Source: Onchocerca volvulus (lineage: Eukaryota; Nematoda; Chromadorea; Rhabditida; Onchocercidae). Taken from it: 64,000 nt of DNA. Of this stretch, positions 28,201 to 39,900 are shown piece by piece. The stretch spans positions 16,406,858 through 16,470,857 of the forward strand of contig HG738139.1 of the NCBI GenBank assembly GCA_000499405.2. The letters run 5' to 3'. The notes under the pieces are model-generated. The model was given only the letters and a program-made list of their open reading frames with translations, ran no database searches and was not told the DNA's origin. The position numbers and the translations under genes were made by a program. Each line of letters begins with the position of its first letter. The stretch's first letter is position 1.

Positions 28201-28646
28201 CTTCCGGAAAGTGATGTAATAGCTGCGGATCCAGCAACCATTGTCGATGTAAGTCAGCGACCTGAAGTAATAACTGTAAATGAAATGTGGCGAAATTTTA
28301 CGGAAGATCCAACTGGTTAGTGTATTCATTTTAATTTCCCGCTGTTTAATGTGAAAGTTACTAAATTTAGATAATGGAAATTCAATTGAATCGAAGTGTC
28401 ACAATTTTCTTAAAAATTTTGATAAATTGAGGTTTTGATCATTTCAAATTGCAAAGGAATAATTTTGAAGTTTTGATTTGAAGATGCTTATATTTTATTT
28501 ATTTTTTTTTTTTTTCAGCAGTAATGACATACAGGGAATATCAAAGACAAAAGCAAGGACCACAGCAGCAAGATTGTGCATCAAAAGAACAGGGAGAAAA
28601 GAATAAAGAAACGATAAAAGGAGTGGAAAGAGAGAAAGAGGATTGA
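4209..28646 (+). CDS. large multi-exon gene, unrecognised low-complexity protein (>980 aa, 5' end unresolved)
   Basis: Coding exons, all phase-consistent: 4209-4303, 5814-6070, 6240-6335, 6522-6612, 8316-8486, 8903-9017, 11342-11463, 17647-17700, 17969-18053, 23404-23507, 24273-24356, 24696-24845, 25150-25308, 25555-25799, 26000-26141, 26639-26854, 27121-27232, 27382-27537, 27619-27759, 27868-27929, 28150-28315, 28519-28646 (TGA). They sum to 2951 nt. The first exon listed begins with two bases of a split codon, so at least one upstream exon exists at an unknown place. The product is rich in Ser, Asp/Glu, Lys and Asn, with short Gln runs in the exons at 25555 and 26639. It has no membrane segment or signal peptide. 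Recognisable words are acidic LSADEG (25150 exon), FIQVTARSRRRAG (25555 exon) and SWADIAKQ (27382 exon), the kind of short linear motifs found in disordered RNA-associated or scaffold proteins, but I cannot assign a family. Long introns are 9018-11341, 11464-17646 and 18054-23403. The exon chain is secure; the function is unknown. Confidence 0.9.
6433..6504. repeat. perfect 36-bp tandem duplication inside an intron
   Basis: Copies at 6433-6468 and 6469-6504 are identical, each beginning GTAACATTCAGTTAAATATA. They lie in the intron before the exon at 6522, 17 nt upstream of the splice acceptor, so copy number would change the branch-point to exon distance. Confidence 0.97.
7444..7463. repeat. 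(TA)n microsatellite
   Basis: Ten uninterrupted TA units in the intron between exons 6612 and 8316. Confidence 0.9.
10618..10644. repeat. interrupted (TA)n microsatellite
   Basis: TA tract with one TTA interruption in the 2.3-kb intron 9018-11341. Confidence 0.85.
15892..17510 (+). CDS. candidate two-exon small gene (or alternative exons) nested in the 6.2-kb intron of the large + strand gene
   Basis: Exon 15892-16043 starts with ATG and is open for 50 codons to a strong GTAAGC donor. Its composition (for example QLDIVVVDDFYEKYDKYV) looks coding rather than random. It ends two bases into a codon. A good acceptor (CCTTTTCAG) at 17361-17368 opens an exon 17369-17510 whose matching phase is open for 46 codons to TGA, giving a 97-residue product. 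There is no signal peptide, helix or known motif. It shares the host gene's strand but cannot be spliced into the host's next exon (17647, phase 0) without a stop, so it would be an independent transcript with its own promoter. The second exon overlaps open frames on the other strand, which weakens the case. Confidence 0.3.
21550..21571. repeat. (TAA)n microsatellite
   Basis: Seven trinucleotide repeats in the 5.35-kb intron 18054-23403. Confidence 0.9.
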
Positions 28647-30643
28647 AATAAATAAGAAGGTTCGAAATGAACGACATTTTGATATCAGTAGCAGTCGTCT
28701 GTTTGTCATGTTGTTGTTGTTGTGGCTGTATTATTTTCCTGGAGAGACTCGTTCTTATTTTCCATGTATTTCCTGTTGTTTCTCTGTATTAATTTTATTG
28801 GAGTATATATTTGTTCTCTTGACCAATTCAACTGCTTAACTATGTGAAGGAGAAGAGAATTCAACCTATTGAAATAGCGCAAGATGAACTAGTTTATTGA
28901 GAAATTCAGATAAACTTACTTGCAGACTATTTGAAAAGGGATGGTTCACGGAAAGAACTTGAAGATCAACTTTACAGAGATAGATTTGTTGGAGAGGTTG
29001 AAAAAATTGGTAAACTTATCAGGAATCCTTTTTAGGGCGGAAAGATGCCGATGGATCTCATTATGGTCGTATATTACTGAAAAATTTGGGAAATGGAAAT
29101 TAATTTCTTTTTCTCAAGTGCGGTTTGAGGCTTTAAAACAGCATACCTGAGAAACAGCAACCTACATCAGGCTGGAGAGAAAAGTGTAATGTGAGCAAAA
29201 GAGATTCGCTGATGGCACCAAATTTTCGTGAGATTTTAACACATGTATTTTAACACCAAGGTATGTGGTAATGGAAATGGTGGGATATAAATGCATTGAA
29301 GTTGCAATTGTTTTTTTTTTTTCTTTTCTTGATTTTAGTTTGAAATCTTAAATTCTTACTGGTACTATTTTCTTTATTCTTGAACACCAAGTAGAATGTG
29401 TTTAATTTTTTCTTTCACTTTATAAAGAAATTGCTCATCTCATCTATTGCGACCCGGTATGTATACATGTTGTCTTCCTTCGTTTTTCTTTCAATTGAGT
29501 GATTTAGAATGTAGTAGGCTGCACCACTCACATATCATGCAAGATTAGCGATGGTTGAGGAGAGGAAATTACTGATCGGTTTTTGGAAATATAACATTTG
29601 AATGAGAAAATATGCTCAGGATTAGATAACATGGCATAGTTTAGGATGAATTAACATTAGATTAAATGGATTGTCTTTCACCATTTATGATTTTATTCTT
29701 AAGATTTTCTTTGTTACCCAATTTTGAGATTCGTTTTATTTTTAAATTTAAATTCGAATTGCTCAAATTGTAGAAGGAGATGTGTTTCTTTTTTGCTCTT
29801 TTTTAATTTCAAACATTTTTTTTTTTTTTTTTGGTCATTATATGTAATCTTTATAAATTATTGAAGTAGAAATTGTAATGATTATTGATATTTCTTTTCT
29901 TTTTTCTTTCAATTTCTTTAGATATGCATTTTATTAATTTAATTATTTGTAATATCAGTATAACTTATGAACGAAGTAGCATTATGTTCATGCAGAGTGT
30001 CGTTATAATAGCATTTCAGCTAGAATATTTGCTTCTGATAGACTTTTTTTGCTGAGAGAGAGATGAATGATAATTTGTCAGATTTTCTATCGAAAGGCAA
30101 ATAAATGCTCTTATTGCAATAGTTGTGCATGGAAGCTAACGAAAGATTGAATTATAGACGAGACAGCTTCGTATTTGATACAGTATAAGTTATGGCTGAA
30201 TGCAAAGTAGAATTTTGAATATAGATCAAATCACGCTTATTATTCTTTGCTTTCTAACTGCTTTTAATGTTTTCCTCATTATACTGTATTCGGAAAAGTA
30301 AACTTTGGACAACTTTTTTTTCTCAACACAACTGAATTTTACCGGGAATATCACTGCTCTGAGAATTTTCTGGCTATCACTCTCACGCATAATATCGCAA
30401 GGTGATGTTGAACAGTTGCACAGTGTCGGGATCAGTCAGAGATTACTTTATTTCTTGAAAAAAGAGTAGCTAAAGCTTCAGAAGTACGTGGAGAAATTTC
30501 ACTATTATCATAAGCTTATCATTTCTATTCCTATGCTGTGTGGCTTACAATTTCTGGCGATGCTTTCAAGTAATTGTGATGGAAAGTTGTAATGTCATGT
30601 TATTTCAATCAAATGAAAGATTTGATTTCTTGGTACTTCTCAG
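28647..30643. other. convergent 3' intergenic region
   Basis: Lies between the stop of the large + strand gene and the stop of eat-4, so it holds both 3' UTRs and nothing else that I can support. An AATAAA hexamer overlaps the + strand stop region (28647-28652), too close to be the main poly(A) signal. For eat-4 the hexamer at 30452-30447 on the - strand is well placed. Open frames here are short and T-rich. Confidence 0.6.
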
Positions 30644-33600
30644 TCACCATCCTCCATAAATGTCATTCGTAGTGTATCGTTTTGAACCACTGTAACTGGA
30701 ATCACGTTCTGTTGATTCATATTTGTTGCTCATCACATTTGCATTTGTTGTGGACACTGGATCTGCAAAGAAGATGGAAGCAATCAATTTTTATGTTTTG
30801 GGGATTGTGATGACAAATGAAGTGCAGTTTTCATTTCCATAAAAGAAACAAATATGATGGTACCATTCCAAATGTCGAAGTTCGGGATCAGATTACTTTG
30901 TCCTTGTTCTGAACTCACTGTACCGTAGCCACCAGCAGTTGTACCTAAAACTATAAATAAGGAAGCAATTGATGATGTTCCATGTAAAATTGCGAATTAA
31001 TGTTCGAATAGAAATTCTGTAATAGTTGATCAAATATGTCCTTTAATTATAATGTAAGCGAAACGAGCTCACTGCTTTTACATTCATTGTTTCTGAGCCA
31101 AGGTTTTTCCTCATCTTTTGGTTCGGCCCAGTCTTGTAGTTCACCGGATGCATAAACGGCGTAGAAGGTGACACCGGTGAAGTGTATGAGGCTTGCAAGC
31201 AAAAAAACCTTTTCCCATCCTCGTGGTCCACGTGCGATTAATTTTTCTGTCACAAATGGACATGTAAGTCCGGCCAGAGTACCGATCCCATTCGAGAAGC
31301 CCATCAGTATTGCTGCATAACGTGGTGCTATATCCAGGTGATTCACATTGAAACCTATATTCATCTTGCCATCTCATGAATTCATCACTTAGGAAATCTT
31401 TTTAAATAATATAATATTTTTAGCAATTGAAAGCGAAGATTTCCTGAATATTTTTTGTGGGATTTTTTTCCCGTCTGTCTAAAATATTGAAATTTCCGTT
31501 CCTTTTTGACTGATAAGTGGATACACAAGGAGTGTTTTCATTTTGCATGTTTTCTGAGATGTTCAGATTCGAAGATTTTGTTCTTTAGAGATTGAATTGT
31601 TTAAATCGAAATAGTCGATCTTAATTTAAACGGAACCTGAGATTGCAAAACCGCTACTGCCAACGGCAAGTATTAGAGCCAAGACGGCAGTTGCATCACT
31701 TTTAGTATATGCGACGACGAGCATGAATACTGCCTCGCCACCAAAGCCTGCAACATTTTGTGAGGAGCGGTGACTTGAAGAGATGAATGAGAAGTATGCA
31801 GTTGTTCGATCGCACGTTAACGACTATCTAAGGTTGACTCTGAAACGATTCCACGCGAAATAGATTCTCTACGCAGTGCAACGCAGTGAGAAGTGGAATA
31901 AGCGCGAGCCTGCGTCCACCAACGAACGCTTCACTTACCGCCACAGTTGAAAAGTTTCCGCACTGCTGTTGTGCTGAGAATTTGATGAGAGCGTAAATAA
32001 TCAGCTAATTGACCGCCACCAAGTACTGCCAAACCCATCACTGCGTGAGGAAGAGCAGCTATCAAACCGCTCTGAAACCGAATTCATTATCTATCATCGA
32101 TATTCAGGAAATTAATACAAGCAGAATCTGGAAGTTTTTTTTTTTTCAATGAAAATGTTTGGATCTGTCGTTGGACTGATCTCTGAATATTTGAAGAAAT
32201 ATTACGGAGATCGATTTCAAGTTTCACAACGCTTACGTCATTAATTGCCATGTTGAGCACCTCTCTCATATAGGTAAGTTGATTTTGAAGCAGAAGGTAA
32301 AATGTCCAACTTCGTGCGAAATTTGCCACAATTATTGCATAAACTGGCTTTGATTGCAGTATTGCTTTCCAGGGTATTGATGCAAGCTAAATGAGAGAAA
32401 TATTAATGCGTACCGAACAACTCGTTTGCATGGAGTAGCACTGGAAGAGAAAGGCCTACTGTTGGATGACTCGTGGACACGGGTCCAATTGCTTCCAGGA
32501 TGTATTTCTTCTCTTCCAATGAAATTGTCGGATGGAACGTTGGACTTTCAAATGTCAGTGCAAACCAAAATACTGCCCATATTACGCCAGCAAAACCTGC
32601 AAAAAACATTTTCGATTTGTGTAATGATGGATTATGGAGACTCAAGTAGGATGGAATGAGTCAGTGCGTCACGTCAAAATGTTCGTTTCAGTAGGTTAAA
32701 TTTTAAAGCATACCGTACACATAAAATGGCGCAGACCAATGTACGTAACTGACAAGCCAAGCGGAAGCCGGTAGACCAATTACAGCCCCAGCGTAGGAAC
32801 CTGTAAATGCGGTTGTTGCCAGCTTGGATCGTTCTAGTGGAGGTGCCCAATAACGCCATACACCATGCATCGCTGGGTATGATACACCCTGAAATTAATT
32901 CCTGAAATATTGCAATCTTCGATGCATCTTGACCTCTCATTCAAGAATCTTTAGTCTCCGAAAGATTTGCAGCACTTTCGAATACAAACTAGCGTTTATT
33001 CCCTCGCTAATCACTGCATGTCGTCGAGATTTATAAGAAATTAATTGTCAACTAAAAGCAGCTGTACACTGGAATATTTCTAATGTGAAGAATTAACCAG
33101 GAATGATTCATGAATGTGGCATTTGAAAGACATACTTGTACAAGTCCTTGTAGTATTTGAATCGTTGCAATTAAAGTATCGTTATTTGAATGGAACGCAA
33201 AGGGTAGTAAAATATTGAAAAATGATGCCAAACCTATAGCAAGACCAAATAATCTGTAAAAATAGCTATTTTTTAAAGAGTGTCATTGGAAAATGAACTC
33301 GATCTGTAAGCTCACCAAAATGAGAAGTGATAAAGCCGAAAGTCTTCGAAATTGTGTTTCCAAACATATTTCATATTTTCGAATAATAAATCCTCAAGTG
33401 TTGAATAAAAAATGGTACAAGGTTGAGTTATGAAATTTTCGACCTTCTTTTTAGATAAATTTGGCAGCAAGAATTTAAATTAAAACTTTCAAAAATACAT
33501 ACTTATTGGGTGCAAATTTGGCAGCCAAGAAGCCTGCTGGTATTTGTGTTAGTAAGTAACCATAAAAAAATGAACTTTCCATAACACCCAACTCTGTCAG

Positions 33601-36600
33601 TGTCCAATTAAATTCACGTCTCTGAAGTTCTGCACAATTCATTATACAGGAACTTCTCCTTGGAAAGAAATAAGACAAAATGAAACAAAAAAATCGTCCT
33701 GTTTAACATAACTACTCCGGAATGTTTCCTTTAATCGTAATTTTAAGAGATGCGCTGTATAAAATCCGATTTATTGATCAATCATATCTTCATGTGAAGA
33801 TGAAGATAATCAGTGCCAATGTTACAGTATTCAGTTCTGATAATTCATTTCCAAACATGGTTTTATTACATAAAGGAGCCATCCGACTATGAATAGTGAT
33901 GTTTCAAATAGCTGCTACAATTAGATCAAATAAACTTTCATGAAGCAAATTCTCTCAGATTGTCTTCTTGCAGCTTTTTCTATCTGGATGGCAATCTCTT
34001 AAAAGTCTTTGTCAGATAGCTTGGTAATTTCATATTTTTATTCTATTTCGATCATCTCTTTTTTCTCGATCCGTCTTTCTTTTCCGCCGACATTGATAAA
34101 TAGTTGGAAAAAATAGACGTGCGCATTGCATATTTCGGGAGAGAAGCGAAAATGTCATGCGATGTCGGAGGCCTAAGCAAAAGATCAAATAAACTTGGAG
34201 ACATGAAAGTGTAATGAAATGAGCCTAATGAGAATCCATCACGAAATGTTAGGAAGTTTGCTGAGAAAATGTTGACTTTTTAACAGAAATGGCTGAGTGT
34301 TAAATTGTTTTGATTGAAAAGAGCATTTAAAAAAAAAAAAAAAGTTGCAGTATCAACGGTTGGTGGTATGAGTAGTTGCAGTTAAGAAGAAAAAAATACC
34401 TAAAGAGATCTATTTGGAAGACATGAATTCGCAAAATAGAAATGCTAGGAATTATAATTCATATTTCTTTTTGATTGCTTAACACACAAAAATTTAAGTG
34501 AGAGTTATTAGACTTTCAAGAAGAGAAGTTTTAAAAAAGTCGAAGAAGTATGAAGAAATATCGTAAGAAGTTGCAAACATGATATTCATGGAAAAATGAT
34601 CCAAGTAAACAAGTATCAATTTATCAATCAAAACTTTGGTAATCTGTTCTCAATTCAGGAACAGCAGAAGTCCATCAATTTAACGAATTTGTGAAATTTA
34701 GAAAATTCACTTTGATAAAAATATTTGTCAGTAGTTTAATAAAGTAATATTTATGGAATCAAATGATTAAAAATCTAATGATTTGGGAGTAGTTTACACA
34801 AAAATTAGGATCCATTAAATCATAATATAAGAATATCATCTCATTTTGAACTAACTTTTAAAATCAATTCAGGGTTATATATTAGCCATTCTTCGTTTCT
34901 TTCTTATCGATCATCATGAAAAGATTCTCTCTTTCCGACTTTCGGATATCAATAAAAGGCAAAGCAACTCATCGATATTCATCTGATATTCCTCTTTTTG
35001 CCTCTACAGGCCGGGCAAAATCTCCTTGCCGGAAATGACAAGTTCAAGAAACTAGATTATAAAGGAAGGCAACAGAATGCTTTTCATTGACAAAAAGTCG
35101 ACAGACATAGCTGAAATCTTTTGAGAATTGAAATAAACAAGAAACTGAGTGAAAAATTAATGCATCAAAACTCTACTGATTGAACTTTACTGATTAATGA
35201 AAACAGCATTCCTGGAGCGCCAAGAGATTTTACTGAATTCAGGAAAAAGTGAGTTCAGATAAAGAGTAAACCTTTACAAATTCAAAAAAGGCAAGCACAT
35301 GAATGGTGTTGATGATCAGATCAAAACTCTGCAGAGCAGAGCAAATGTCAATCAGCTAGATGAAATGCCTTACTCCTACTTGCTGTGGGCGAAGAAAAGT
35401 TGAAAGCAGTGGAGAATTAAGTTTAGTAGTGGAAGAAAAGAAGCACAGTGTGTGACTTAAATGAAATGTAAGTCAAAAGAAAAGTGCTGTTGGAAGGGAA
35501 ACTCTTGGAACGTTAAGTTAGCATTGCATTCTCAATCCCTGCCGGTTAGGATCATTGTGGATCAGTCGAGGCTTACGGATTTCTCATTGAGAACTGAGGG
35601 AATTCGATTCGCGACTAGCTAGAGACAACCATATTTTGATTCAAAGTGATTGTTTGAAAGATGCGATCTGAAAGAATGATTCGCAAGTGAAAGTTTTCCT
35701 GGCAGGATAAAGTAAAATTTCGGTTGAAACGAGCAGCGGAGCATAGCCTGATCTAACTTTGCTGTGTGATGGACAATTTTTTACTACACTTCAATTTCTG
35801 TTTCGAAATTCCGATCAGAATTTTCATTTTCATAAGATTGAGTTTGAGGTCATTCGGCTAAAAAAGCAAAAAATTGCTTATGCTAACATGATGCTTGCCC
35901 CATGGGTCTGTATAGTCACGAGCCATATGATTTTTTGCAGCGCCAAAATTGCAACGTATGCCAAAAACAATCAAAAATCCAAAATTAGCCAGAATTGCAA
36001 GTTGCCAACGCTTGGCACATTTACAATATGAACACTGATCAACAGCCTGAAAGGAACGAATGATATATTTTGGAGAAAACTACAGTGGAAAAAGTTCTTT
36101 TATAAAACATATGGCGCATGTTGATTTGATTCTTCCACTATTTATTTTTCATCACCATTCAAGCATTATTTACGTAAGTAAATAATGCTTGTTGGCCTAT
36201 TTCATTTTCACATGTCTCGATTGTCGCAGTTCGAGACAGATTGCAAGTAAATTTTGCAATCTTTTTTATTCAATAATCCATTTTAGAGCTATTTGAGATA
36301 TTGGCGATAAAAACTTTCGACCGTTGTCCCTTGAAATTTTATACTGTCAAGTATTGGAATTTTTTCTGCAGAAAGTTTCTAATACGCTTGAATCTCGCTT
36401 GCAAGCTTGACAAGTCAGTGTAAAAAGGACGGAATATTAACTTTTATCAATCATTAAATAAATAATATTCAGCGAAGTGTAATAGCTATATGTTCAGAAA
36501 GTAATCTATTCAAGCATGGGACACTGCTCGCTAAAAAAAATTAAAGGTTTCATATGATTACGTCAAGGCTGTAAAAGCGATCCTGTTCAAGCGAAATCAA

Positions 36601-36818
36601 TAAACAATTTCGTTCTTTCATTTCAAAATTGATTTGATTCTAAATCCATATAGCAGAATGACTGTATTCTGATGAAGGAAATTCTTGAAAAAAGAACCAC
36701 TTACTTTGAGTAATTTGTTAGAAACAGCAGCCATTGCAACGTTGGACTGTTTACCGGCCGATGCCTCATCTAATTCGTACCCCATTTCATCTCCATCCCG
36801 AACCTGTCTTCGATCCAT
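30644..36818 (-). CDS. eat-4: vesicular glutamate transporter EAT-4 (VGLUT, SLC17 family), 565 aa
   Basis: Loads glutamate into synaptic vesicles using the proton-driven potential; a multi-pass vesicle membrane protein of glutamatergic neurons. Exons (transcript order): 36818-36705, 36046-35888, 33621-33503, 33253-33136, 32888-32714, 32596-32460, 32386-32237, 32071-31939, 31747-31637, 31354-31073, 30944-30864, 30762-30644 (TGA). Length is 565 residues against about 576 for C. elegans EAT-4. Family blocks seen in order: [13 protein letters not shown] (first helix, about residue 69), [52 protein letters not shown] and [18 protein letters not shown], then a polar cytoplasmic tail ending in Trp as in EAT-4. 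The start is the Met of MDRRQ, just inside an exon with a good acceptor; an in-frame upstream ATG at 36947 is possible. The exon-6 donor (GTAGGC, after 32460) is weak but fixed by homology: HPT joins LASIPW with EAT-4 spacing. AATAAA at 30452-30447 is a plausible poly(A) signal. Only the last 80 residues diverge strongly. Confidence 0.97.
36160..36191. repeat. perfect 14-bp inverted repeat with 4-base loop (hairpin)
   Basis: CAAGCATTATTTAC and its exact reverse complement flank GTAA. It lies in eat-4 intron 1, 114 bp upstream of exon 2 in the transcript direction. Confidence 0.95.
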
Positions 36819-36950
36819 ATTATCTTTGCTATTTGAATACCTGCAGAAAAGTCTTACCTGCAATTTTCGCTTCTTTCCGAGAACTATGAGAACTGTGAAT
36901 CTTGACAATGAAATGATTGATTCTTGCGAAATACTACCAGATTTCATCAA
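36819..36950 (-). other. eat-4: eat-4 5' leader with tandem 3' splice sites and in-frame upstream ATG
   Basis: On the transcript strand two acceptor-like AGs lie 17 nt apart just before the start codon. One follows AAAATTGCAG and the other follows TTTTCTGCAG (exon would start at 36840). The reading frame of the EAT-4 start is open upstream to an ATG at 36947, which would add 43 residues that resemble nothing in the family. The likely reading is a leader exon beginning at 36840, by cis- or spliced-leader trans-splicing, with translation starting at 36818. Which acceptor is used cannot be decided from sequence. Confidence 0.5.
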
Positions 36951-39900
36951 GTTGTGAATTTCAATTTTCCCATTATGAATGACAGCCTTCTAGCATTCGA
37001 CCTTCACCTAACAGTCATCCGATTGCGATGATTACCAGGTATGATATACACCTTATGTAGTTAATGACTCAATGCATTCGCTAAGAATCTCTTTGCATGA
37101 TTTATTTAGATATTTGAATCTTGCAAGTGTTTTACTTTCCTGTTATTTTTGAGAAAAAAGATTAATTAATAATAACTGAAAGAAGTAAGTTGAAGAATCG
37201 GAGGTGTGCCGATCAAAGCTGAATGCTCAAGTCAGCAATTACTGTGATACACACTTAGCTGATCAGTGACAATAATGCCTTATGTTATTTTAGGCTTTCA
37301 GTTATAGTAGTTTGCACAGTTGAATTCCAAATTATTGCATCCTGAAAAAATGCCTATTTTCGGTCATTTTTTGACAAACAATTAAGAATCATATTGAAGG
37401 ACACGCAAAAAAATAAGCAGCAAAGATGAATAACACAAATTATTAGCATGAAAATTCGAATTTAATTTTAATCGGTTTAAACGGTCACATTTGTGGGATA
37501 TGTAGAAACTGGAACTGATTTCTGCCAACTAGTGTGCATGCTCAAAATTAGAAAATAATATCTTGTTGAGAAGTCTTTTGCTTTTCAATAAATCTTTTTT
37601 TTTATTATTTAATTAATTATTAACAGAATTAAAAATGAATTGAAGTCATTCTTTCTTTTTTTCAAAATTCAGTTATTTTTGAGAATTTTCCAAGTCAGTT
37701 AATCGATACGAAGCATTATTTTAAATGCGAAATTTCAGAAAATTGAAAAATAAATTACTTATACCTTTGATTTCCGTCAGAAGCTTCATTTCAATCTACC
37801 CCGAGAGTTTTATCCCTGCAAAGTCAGAAGCAGAATGTATTGAAAGTGCAGCATTTTGCAAACGAGCGTTCTTTTTCTAACATTGTTGAAAACGAGACTT
37901 TCCGTTCATCGACAAGGAAATGAGGAACTGGATTGTTATGAGGTTGTTGAAATGAGAGCTTTATTGAAGTAATAAGTAAGGGGACAGATTGAACCTTCAA
38001 CAACTTAATACTTTCACTTGTGACCTTTGGAGATTTTCACTTCGAATCTTTTAGGACTAAGAAAGTAGGGCAATACACATAAAATTTCTAATGAAGCCGT
38101 TCATTTTTATATTTCGGAACAGGAAAAACGTCCTTTCTTTAGTAATGCGAAGTCCTCATATCACATCAAATCTGTTTCCTCTGATGCACATGACTGAGCA
38201 TTCATGTTGAACGAGGCATTAGCATTTCAGCTCAAGCGAAAATCTCCTCTTCATTTTTTAATAAATTGAAAATTCCTTCTCAATCTCGACATATGCTGTA
38301 ATTAATCAACGCGCACTATCAACTCTTCCATGATGAATAAAGCAAAAAAACATAGAAAGCAGAATGAAGATAGAAGTAAATGACATGCTGTGACGGCTTG
38401 TTTCAGTAAATAAATTTAGTAAGGAAATATTTAAGTTTGCTTCGAAGAAACACTATTCGAGAATGAAATCCCTTCTAGTTCTTCTCATTTCTCTCAACAG
38501 AACTGCTCTTTAAGCCATTAGTTATTAAGTAATCAAATTATATTTCCAACGCTTAGCTACTAAATAAATTATTTCTATTTCTTCAGGTAATGCCTATGTC
38601 TCGTAGTCAATCCATCAAATGCTTCTTACTTATTTTTTCCAAATCAAACCATATGCATGGAAGTTCAAATTCTCTCACCTGACGAGATTTCAAGAAAGCT
38701 GTAGAAACTCACAATATATATGTGCTTAGATCAGAAAGTTTAACATCTTTTTGCTTAAAATACACATCATTTTAACGAGCACTTGCGGTGACTGCTGTTG
38801 TACTTACTTAATAGGTCATATTTTGCTACAGGCTGTTTCTACTGGCATCAATTTATCGAAAGGAAAGAAATTTCATTTTTTAAAAAATTTTGAGTAAAAA
38901 ATTCGACTGCTGGAAATATTATACCCGAATTATTGAGGAATTCTAAAAAATTTTCATCATAGCTAATTCAGTTGTATAGGGATTAGATACAAAACAAAAA
39001 ATATAGATTTCAAGAGTGCATTTTCGAAATCCACGATTATCAAACCCAGTCCATTCCTACTTTATTCCTATCTATCGAATCATGCGTGCTCTACTTTCCA
39101 GGGTTTTAAATTCTTTTCAAATCCAATCAATAACTAGTCTTGAGCATTACATTTTTGATATCTACAAAGAATTTTTGTCTCATTACTTTACATTAGCTGT
39201 AATAAACACACCTGGTTGGATAGAAGAAAAACATCTAAATGAATATAATATGTGATTCTCCGTTCAATGCAATCATTTTTACGAACGATTCATAAGAAAG
39301 ACGCGGACCTTTCCTACAGCATGCAATTTTCTTTCAAAATATAATTTCTTGCAGTAACGTGCTACAAGGCTTTAAGGCTTTATTGGACTAAGGATATTAA
39401 TTGTCTTCGGAACTATCTTTTTTCACTGATGCGAAAGCAAGCCATGCAGGAAAAGTGCCTTGAATATGGATAAAGGAAACGTGGCGCAAAAGGAGGAATA
39501 TTGCGCACGTGGTATGATAAATCTTTTGAAAAATTCCAATCTGATCTTCTGTCTGTCTATGCAAATATTCATTTTTAAGGCTATATCTTTAAAAAAATGT
39601 AAATTAATGTTGAAAACCATTGCGCCATTTTCTAATTCATTGGAAAAAAAATATCTAAATTGAAGAGTGAAAAATGGTAATTATTAGGTCATAAAAGTGC
39701 CTAGTTAAGGAAAGGGACACTTTCATATCTCTGCTTTTTTAGTTTTTACGTGCATTTATAATGGTGTTAGATTTTTCAATAAAAATTATAAATGTTTTTA
39801 CTGGAAAAATTGTCGCAGAAATTATCAAGTCAATCCTTGCATGAGATTTCGAGAATTTCTAATTTGTTTATTGTTAATGATTGTAGTGGAGACTGTCAGC

